This document shows, piece by piece, positions 1 through 4,066 of a stretch of 7,580 nucleotides of DNA. The stretch is from contig ONVT01000174.1 of assembly GCA_900321365.1 (NCBI GenBank), positions 1 to 7,580 of the forward strand, read 5' to 3'. A program made the position numbers and the translations under genes. Positions within the stretch are counted from its first letter, which is position 1, and the number at the start of each line of letters is the position of its first letter. This DNA comes from an uncultured Eubacteriales bacterium (lineage in GTDB: Bacteria > Bacillota_A > Clostridia > Lachnospirales > Lachnospiraceae). Under the pieces are notes generated by a model. The model was not told the origin of the DNA and did not search any database. It saw only the letters and a list, made by a program, of their open reading frames with translations.

Positions 1-47
1 CGCCTGCTCAGGTCTTTTACACTGTCTCCTGGCGGGGATATCAACAT
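1..47 (-). CDS. Start of a gene cut by the window edge, possibly a HigA/XRE-type antitoxin
   Basis: An ATG at 47-45 opens a frame that runs off the window without a stop; the visible residues are MLISPPGDSVKDLSR. An AGGA lies just upstream, although its spacing to the ATG is short. The PPGD-(S/T)-(V/I)-K-(D/E)-L pattern close to the N-terminus is typical, from family knowledge, of HigA-like helix-turn-helix antitoxins, where it precedes the DNA-binding helices. The gene starts 43 bp after the stop of the PreA-like gene on the same strand, so the two may be co-transcribed. Only 15 codons are visible, so both the gene call and the family are tentative. Confidence 0.38.
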   Translation of the reverse strand, partial: MLISPPGDSVKDLSR

Positions 48-90
48 TTCCTGGCCACTTTCCCCGTCCGCTCAGGCCAACATATATTCA

Positions 91-1623
91 TCAGGATTTC
101 CGTGCCGGCCGCGCTACCCGCCTCGTCTGTCGGATTGCCCCTGCCGGGCATACCATCGCACACAGCTGACAGCCGACGCACCGTCTTCCGTGCAGAGTCA
201 CCGTCCGTGTATCTTCGTGGAACTCAATCGCCTGATGCCCTCCGTCCCGGCAGCTGATATAGCAGCGGCCGCAGCCGATACACCGCTCCCTGTTGAAAGA
301 CGGGAAAACAATGGTGTCCCGTTCGACCTGGTCATTTTCCACCAGGGTATCCAGACTTTCTCCGATCAGCTCGCTGACAGACTTGTAGTTGCGCAGCGCC
401 ATGTAGGTCTTCAGGCCCGAGATCATGTCATCAATGATCCGGTAGCCATACTCCATGATGGCCGTCGTAACCTGCAGACTTCCCGCTCCCAGCATCAGAT
501 ACTCGAGACCGTCCTTCCAGGTCACGATACCGCCCATCCCGCTGATGTGACAGCCGCGCAGTTCTTCACATCCTGCAAGCTGCGCGATCATCCTGAGGCC
601 GATCGGCTTTACAGCCCTTCCGGAATAGCCTCCGGCCATCGAACGTCCATGTACCGATGGAAGCGCAACCTGTGTTTCGATATTGACCCCGGTGATTGAC
701 TTGATCGTGTTGATCGCGGCGATCCCGTCCGCGCCGCCTTCGATCGCGGCGATGGCAGGCACAGTGATGTCAGTGATATTCGGGGTCATTTTCGCCAGAA
801 CCGGAATGCTCGTTCCGTTCTTCGTTGCGCGCGTGAAACGGCGCACGGTATCCGGATCCTGTCCGATATCCGAACCAGTCCCGCTCTCCTCCATATTCGG
901 ACAGGAGAAATTACACTCGATCACATCGGCGCCAGCCTTCTCGGCCTCGCGCGCGAGATACTCCCATTCCTCCTCCGTCCGTCCCATGATGGAAGCAATG
1001 ATGACCTTCGACGGGTAATCCTTTTTCAGCCTCCGGATAATCTCCATGTTCTCCTCAACACTGTGAACCGAAAGCTGTTCGATGTTTTTAAATCCGTGCC
1101 AGGTTCCGTACGGATCCCGTGTCGCCGAGAATCTGGGCGATGCCTCATGCATCTCGATCATCGAGATCGTTTTGAACGCGGCTCCCGCCCATCCCATCTC
1201 AAATGCCCTCGCGCACATATCATAATTGCTCGCGACGACCGATGATGACAGAAGGAACGGATTCTCAAGCTTCACTCCACAGATATCACAGGAAAGGTCG
1301 ATCTCGTCCGCGCCTTTACATTTCTCCAGATAGTGTGCCATCTTCCTGACCCAGATAAAGACGTCACCGATCCTGACATTGGCAGGACAAAGCTTTTCGG
1401 CCTCTTCCACCCACGACTTCTCAAAATCATCCGGGATAAGAGACTGCGCAAGCTCCGGGTTCTCAAATCTGAGTGCTCTCAGAATCCGCGCCGGATCACA
1501 TTTGTCACATACTTTGCTGCACGGAGCATCATGGCACAACAGGCAGGAATTATAGTTTATCCCCTCCCGAAATAATCCGACAGCATCTGGATTTGAATCC
1601 TTCACGTATTGAAATACTCCCAT
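91..1623 (-). CDS. preA: PreA-like NAD-dependent dihydropyrimidine dehydrogenase subunit with N-terminal PreT-like cysteine segment
   Basis: This 510-residue cytoplasmic iron-sulfur flavoprotein resembles PreA, the FMN subunit that reduces uracil/thymine to the dihydro form using electrons passed from PreT. Residues about 110-405 form the DHODH-type FMN barrel, with NPF at 121-123, the NFSCPN motif at 238-243, AKMTPN at 277-282 and GGADGIAAINT at 296-306. Two ferredoxin clusters follow: C448/C451/C454/C458 and C482/C485/C488/C492-P. The loop holding the catalytic cysteine in mammalian DPD reads GSDIGQ (250-255) and lacks that cysteine; from memory E. coli PreA has a very similar loop, so this may be normal for PreA. 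E. coli PreA has about 411 residues. The roughly 105 extra N-terminal residues carry CLLCHDAPC (27-35), C39 and C42, as at the start of PreT/GltD iron-sulfur domains. The upstream Shine-Dalgarno is weak. No preT or dihydropyrimidinase is visible. The family is sure; the exact substrate is not. Confidence 0.9.
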   Translation of the reverse strand: MGVFQYVKDSNPDAVGLFREGINYNSCLLCHDAPCSKVCDKCDPARILRALRFENPELAQSLIPDDFEKSWVEEAEKLCPANVRIGDVFIWVRKMAHYLEKCKGADEIDLSCDICGVKLENPFLLSSSVVASNYDMCARAFEMGWAGAAFKTISMIEMHEASPRFSATRDPYGTWHGFKNIEQLSVHSVEENMEIIRRLKKDYPSKVIIASIMGRTEEEWEYLAREAEKAGADVIECNFSCPNMEESGTGSDIGQDPDTVRRFTRATKNGTSIPVLAKMTPNITDITVPAIAAIEGGADGIAAINTIKSITGVNIETQVALPSVHGRSMAGGYSGRAVKPIGLRMIAQLAGCEELRGCHISGMGGIVTWKDGLEYLMLGAGSLQVTTAIMEYGYRIIDDMISGLKTYMALRNYKSVSELIGESLDTLVENDQVERDTIVFPSFNRERCIGCGRCYISCRDGGHQAIEFHEDTRTVTLHGRRCVGCQLCAMVCPAGAIRQTRRVARPARKS

Positions 1624-1686
1624 AATCTCTGCCGTTCTGATACCCTTGACTGAGAATCGCGCCGGTAATCAGGAAGTGTTAAGAAA

Positions 1687-1857
1687 TCACTTGTGAAGAT
1701 TGTGCAGGTTCATAAGCGATTTCTGAAAAGTTCCTTATCGCATAATCCAAAAATCATGAGAAGAGAACGGCTCCTCCTTTCTGAAAAATCCATTTCCTGT
1801 TACGATTCATGCTGTTTTATCTATTGTCATGAGCAAAGTGCGCTCAGCATCTGCCAT
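1687..1857 (-). other. Four tiny ATGA-overlapping reading frames in the preA leader
   Basis: Reading the minus strand, four short frames follow one another, each start overlapping the previous stop as ATGA: 1857-1807 (16 codons, MADAERTLLMTIDKTA), 1810-1754 (18 codons), 1757-1710 (15 codons, MIFGLCDKELFRNRL) and 1713-1687 (8 codons, MNLHNLHK). A strong AAGGAGGAG lies upstream of the third but about 15 nt away, which is too far to be ideal. The others have no clear ribosome binding site. They could be leader peptides, relics of a decayed gene, or chance. Confidence 0.15.
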
Positions 1858-1898
1858 TCCCAGGAAAAATGCGCCGGCTCTGCTTGGTTTATACAAGT

Positions 1899-1927
1899 AG
1901 TATAGCTTCCAAAGTAAGAATCCGCAA
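1899..1927 (-). promoter_or_regulatory. Candidate promoter of the PreA-like gene
   Basis: The minus strand shows TTGCGG (1927-1922), a 17-bp spacer and TATACT (1904-1899). The -10 is good and the -35 matches only in TTG. It lies downstream of the terminator of the 2145-3389 gene and would give a leader of roughly 270 nt before the preA start, long enough for leader regulation. Confidence 0.4.
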
Positions 1928-1954
1928 CCAGAGCTTATCATTCCCTCATACGAA

Positions 1955-2004
1955 ACCGGCGCCTCGATACCGTCATAGAACCGTCACCTCAATACCATCT
2001 GAGT
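1955..2004. repeat. Two degenerate copies of a 25-bp direct repeat
   Basis: Positions 1955-1979 and 1980-2004 align without gaps at about 18 of 25 bases. Both begin ACCG and contain an internal second ACC-T block 14 bp later. The unit lies directly beside the terminator hairpin at 2014-2055, whose left arm shares the AACCGGCGCC string found at 1954-1963. No function is evident. Confidence 0.35.
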
Positions 2005-2013
2005 ACCGCCTCC

Positions 2014-2055
2014 CAAAGAGAACCGGCGCCCCTTTCAGGACGCCGGTTCTCTTTG
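2014..2055 (-). terminator. Hairpin terminator after the 414-residue membrane protein gene
   Basis: A perfect 15-bp inverted repeat (2014-2028 with 2041-2055) flanks a 12-nt loop. The right arm on either strand is pyrimidine-rich (TTCTCTTTG), so the U-rich part is built into the stem base. It lies about 90 bp past the stop at 2145-2147 on the minus strand. It is almost symmetric and may also block plus-strand transcription. Confidence 0.75.
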
Positions 2056-2144
2056 CTGTAGGATTGCAGATTTTTCAAGAACAGTTGGTCCGGTGTGTAA
2101 ACCATTCGGCAGCTGATTACGTTAACGGGTTTATTTACAGTACT

Positions 2145-3389
2145 TTACTTCAGTTCCTCGCTCCTGCGCAGCCGCACAATCAGATTCGTCCCCGACGAAC
2201 CCACCGCAAAGCGGATCCCGTCACCGTCATAGATGAATTCCCTGGAATCATCCGATGCGGCAAAAGGCTCCCCTTCCATTCTTTCCTCATCCCGCTTTGA
2301 AATCCACGTATACGGCAGTTCGGAATCCTTCGGAGCCTCATAGGAGCCCGACCAGTAAAGCATCTGCCTTCCGTCCTCCAGGAGCCAGTAAACGTCGATC
2401 GTTTTGTCCCTGATTTCCGCGCCCAGTCTGGTTTTGGTATCGCCACTCATCGTCCAGTATCCGCTCAGATCGGTACTCTGATCGGTATTCAGTCCGGAGC
2501 TGTGACCGGTGCTCTGATCGGTGCTCAGTCCGGTGCTATGGCCGGTATTCAGATCAGTATTCAGGCCAGTGCTCTGACTATCCCCGTTCTGCGTTCCCAG
2601 GGTCGTCTTCCAGCTCCACTCACTCTCCTTTGTCTTTTTGCTCGAATTGAGATAGTTCATCAGGATCACGACCAAAGCGATCATTGCAAACGTTACGATG
2701 GTTATGGTCAGGATCGACTTTGCCCCTGTATCCCTGCTGCTTCCGGATTCCATCTGCTTCAGCAAAGCATCATTCTTTTTCTTCGCGTTCTCGTACTCGG
2801 AGTAATCAGAATAGTGAACCTGTACCGGCTCCGCCTTTCTGTTCCCGGCGGATGCTGCGAGAGAACTTCTTCCTGCACCTGCCCCGGCAGCTGCTCCTCT
2901 TCCGGAGGCTGCACTTCTTCCGTTTCTCCCTGCGCCTGTCCCGGTTCCATTCCCTCCGGCATCATCACTGTCCTCCTGATATGGCCTGCAATTCTGCCGC
3001 ACCGCGGCGATTATGCACAGGAGAAACTCCACCAGCACATAAGGATAGCAGTCCGGCTGAAATGCCATCGCGGCCCCATAAAGCACAGCGGCTCCTGCGG
3101 CAACGGACGACACGCTGAATATCAACGCAATCAGATTCATCACAAGCGCGAGGATAATCACGATCATATACGCCGGAAGCCGCAGCTCCGGCAGGGTATA
3201 CGTCTTTGTAAAGAAAAGGTACTCCTTTGAGGCAAAGACAGAATGCACATGATCGAAGCAGGCAAACAGATACATCGCCCCGAAAATTAAAGATACCAGG
3301 AGCGAAAAAAATCCTCGTTTTATCAAAGTGGGTTCCTCCGTTTCAGGTTCTCCCTTTACATCTGCACAGGTGCCAGGCAGCTTTTCCAT
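2145..3389 (-). CDS. Multi-pass membrane protein of unknown function with repeat linker and C-terminal beta domain
   Basis: I do not recognise a named family for this 414-residue protein. Hydrophobic helices lie at about 26-45, 73-92, 95-110 and 117-131, then a Gly/Ala/Arg-rich linker (144-182), a charged stretch with YSDYSEYENAKKKN (193-206), a further helix at about 225-246, nine tetrapeptide repeats (273-308) and a C-terminal domain (309-408). That domain reads like a small beta sandwich: LSGYW, DVYWLLEDG, LYWSGSYEAP, YTWISKRDEER and EFIYDGDGIRFAV are alternating strand-like segments. Similar tails occur, from memory, in uncharacterised lipoproteins of gut Clostridia. If the linker is cytoplasmic, the repeats and tail lie outside the cell. 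The start is supported by GGGAG a few bases upstream (CGGGAGATGCATG) and a strong promoter. The linker seems to be read in a shifted frame relative to an older version (see findings). Confidence 0.8.
   Translation of the reverse strand: MEKLPGTCADVKGEPETEEPTLIKRGFFSLLVSLIFGAMYLFACFDHVHSVFASKEYLFFTKTYTLPELRLPAYMIVIILALVMNLIALIFSVSSVAAGAAVLYGAAMAFQPDCYPYVLVEFLLCIIAAVRQNCRPYQEDSDDAGGNGTGTGAGRNGRSAASGRGAAAGAGAGRSSLAASAGNRKAEPVQVHYSDYSEYENAKKKNDALLKQMESGSSRDTGAKSILTITIVTFAMIALVVILMNYLNSSKKTKESEWSWKTTLGTQNGDSQSTGLNTDLNTGHSTGLSTDQSTGHSSGLNTDQSTDLSGYWTMSGDTKTRLGAEIRDKTIDVYWLLEDGRQMLYWSGSYEAPKDSELPYTWISKRDEERMEGEPFAASDDSREFIYDGDGIRFAVGSSGTNLIVRLRRSEELK
2466..2573 (-). repeat. Nine tandem 12-bp units encoding tetrapeptides
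   Basis: Nine in-frame 12-bp units encode, in protein order, STGL, NTDL, NTGH, STGL, STDQ, STGH, SSGL, NTDQ and STDL. The consensus is [S/N]-T-[G/D]-[L/H/Q]. The array lies between the last membrane helix and the C-terminal domain, so it is probably a Ser/Thr-rich stalk. Such short-unit arrays often change copy number by slippage. Confidence 0.9.
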
Positions 3390-3407
3390 GCATCTCCCGA
3401 CACTGTC

Positions 3408-3436
3408 ATTTTATCCGTCAGCCAGGGCTATGGCAA
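3408..3436 (-). promoter_or_regulatory. Promoter of the 414-residue membrane protein gene
   Basis: The minus strand has TTGCCA (3436-3431), a 17-bp spacer and TAAAAT (3413-3408), each 5 of 6 to the sigma-A consensus. The expected transcript start is near 3401, giving a very short leader of about a dozen bases that still includes the GGGAG ribosome binding site (near 3395-3399). Confidence 0.65.
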
Positions 3437-3474
3437 GCCTGTACCACTCCATCCAGTCTGTCAGCTTCAGCGTA

Positions 3475-3504
3475 ACACAAAACGGCCGTCCCACCGGACG
3501 GCCG
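3475..3504 (-). terminator. Terminator of the 92-residue protein gene
   Basis: A perfect 9-bp GC-rich inverted repeat (3483-3491 with 3496-3504) with a 4-nt loop is followed on the minus strand by TTTTGTG. It lies 24 bp after the stop at 3528 and separates this gene from the 2145-3389 gene on the same strand, which has its own promoter. Confidence 0.85.
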
Positions 3505-3527
3505 CTTTATGTCAGCCTGATCATTCA

Positions 3528-3806
3528 TCAGAGCAGGTTCTTGATCTTCCCAATTATTCCGCCGGCCGCGGCGTCCTTCGCCGTGTCGGCAGCGGCACTC
3601 GCAGCTCCCTTCAGCGCATCCGGGCTCAGCAGAGATCCAAGCTGCTTCGTGACCTCCTGGATGATCTTCTTAACCAGATCTTCCGAGAGATTCGCGCCCA
3701 GGATCTTTTTCACAATACTTGCCGGGTCGCCGGAAAACGCTGTCAGAAGGCTCTTGTCACCCTTGAGCGCAGTCACAACCTTGCTGACCATTTCCATCAT
3801 TTCCAA
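3528..3806 (-). CDS. Small 92-residue protein of unknown function, TTG start
   Basis: The protein is soluble in composition. Residues 1-58 are predicted helical with the pattern KVVTALKGDKSLLTAF-DP---VKKILG-NLSEDLVKKI. Residues 59-92 are Ala-rich and end in GGIIGKIKNLL, a short cationic amphipathic tail. The pattern LLxxFxxDPxxxVKxxLGxxLxxD recalls small uncharacterised proteins of gut Clostridia and, loosely, the N-terminal region of Nif11/nitrile-hydratase-like RiPP leaders; I cannot assign a role. The start is TTG at 3806-3804, because the excellent AGGAGGTG site (3821-3814) lies 7 nt upstream of it; the ATGs at 3800 and 3797 are too far from that site. The gene has its own promoter and terminator and faces away from the permease gene. 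Confidence 0.8.
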   Translation of the reverse strand: MEMMEMVSKVVTALKGDKSLLTAFSGDPASIVKKILGANLSEDLVKKIIQEVTKQLGSLLSPDALKGAASAAADTAKDAAAGGIIGKIKNLL

Positions 3807-3813
3807 AGATTCG

Positions 3814-3824
3814 CACCTCCTCCC
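3814..3824 (-). promoter_or_regulatory. Strong Shine-Dalgarno site that selects the TTG start of the 92-residue protein
   Basis: The minus strand reads GGGAGGAGGTG here, a near-complete match to the 16S 3' end. The TTG at 3806 is 7 nt away, the best spacing among the nearby start codons. Confidence 0.75.
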
Positions 3825-3864
3825 GCTTTCTGATTTTGTCTACAGGTCCTGTGAAAGCACTGCT

Positions 3865-3873
3865 ATTATAACA
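3865..3873 (-). promoter_or_regulatory. Extended -10 promoter of the 92-residue protein gene
   Basis: The minus strand has TGTTATAAT (3873-3865), a perfect -10 with a TGn extension. No good -35 lies 16-18 bp upstream, which fits an extended -10 promoter. The transcript would start near 3858, about 50 nt before the TTG. Confidence 0.55.
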
Positions 3874-3920
3874 CAATTCTTCTTCAAAGAGCTGAAAACT
3901 CTGCAAGAATCCAAATGCTG

Positions 3921-3929
3921 TGGTATACT
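3921..3929 (+). promoter_or_regulatory. Extended -10 promoter of the permease gene
   Basis: The plus strand has TGGTATACT (3921-3929), a TGn-extended -10 with 5 of 6 matches. CTGCAA at 3901-3906 is a poor -35. It faces away from the promoter at 3865-3873, about 50 bp off. The transcript would start near 3936, leaving a leader of about 130 nt. Confidence 0.5.
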
Positions 3930-3953
3930 CATGAAGCGAATTTCTGCATTTGG

Positions 3954-4027
3954 TGAGCATGCCTGGCATTGCCGCACGAACGGCACCTGTTGAACATGCC
4001 TGACATTAACGCACAGACGGCATCTGC
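3954..4027 (+). repeat. Two tandem 37-bp repeats in the permease leader
   Basis: 3954-3990 and 3991-4027 are head-to-tail copies with about 80 percent identity over their first 35 bases. Shared blocks include CATGCCTG, CATT, CGCAC and ACGGCA. The first copy contains the near-palindrome ATGCC-T-GGCAT and TGCCG...CGGCA; both are disrupted in the second. The array lies between the predicted transcript start and the ribosome binding site. Confidence 0.7.
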
Positions 4028-4046
4028 AGAGGCAGATACAATCTGC
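4022..4046 (+). promoter_or_regulatory. Two mutually exclusive hairpins next to the permease ribosome binding site
   Basis: GCAGAT at 4032-4037 can pair with ATCTGC at 4022-4027 (loop AGAG) or with ATCTGC at 4041-4046 (loop ACA). Both stems are perfect 6-bp pairs. The second stem ends just before the AAGGGGAG ribosome binding site (4052-4059). The layout would suit translational control, but the stems are short. Confidence 0.3.
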
Positions 4047-4066
4047 ACGATAAGGGGAGAGACAGA

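Larger units (their letters stand above)
1624..2144. other. Gene-free stretch between the PreA-like gene and the 414-residue membrane protein
   Basis: I find no convincing gene in these roughly 520 bp. On the minus strand they hold the terminator of the upstream gene (2014-2055), a candidate promoter for the PreA-like gene (1899-1927) and a long leader with several tiny overlapping reading frames (1687-1857). The 10-mer TTTCTGAAAA occurs twice on the plus strand near 1720 and 1779. A degenerate 25-bp direct repeat lies at 1955-2004. The plus-strand open frames here lack ribosome binding sites and protein-like composition. Confidence 0.6.

Noticed and set aside
1003..1026. Loss of the mammalian DPD catalytic-loop cysteine or other defects as evidence of an inactive PreA
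   Set aside because: The GSDIGQ loop (about 861-878) lacks the mammalian cysteine, but from memory E. coli PreA has a closely similar loop, so it is not evidence of inactivity. The barrel motifs and both ferredoxin clusters are intact.
2502..3230. A 242-codon plus-strand open frame opposite the 414-residue membrane protein
   Set aside because: The minus strand has a good promoter, ribosome binding site, membrane helices and terminator; the plus-strand product is Cys/His/Arg-rich without recognisable domains.
3814..3860. A CRISPR, riboswitch or tRNA-like structure in the divergent region 3807-4066
   Set aside because: Only two tandem repeats are present without spacers, no cloverleaf can be drawn, and I recognise no known riboswitch core; it is kept as a repeat/hairpin leader only.
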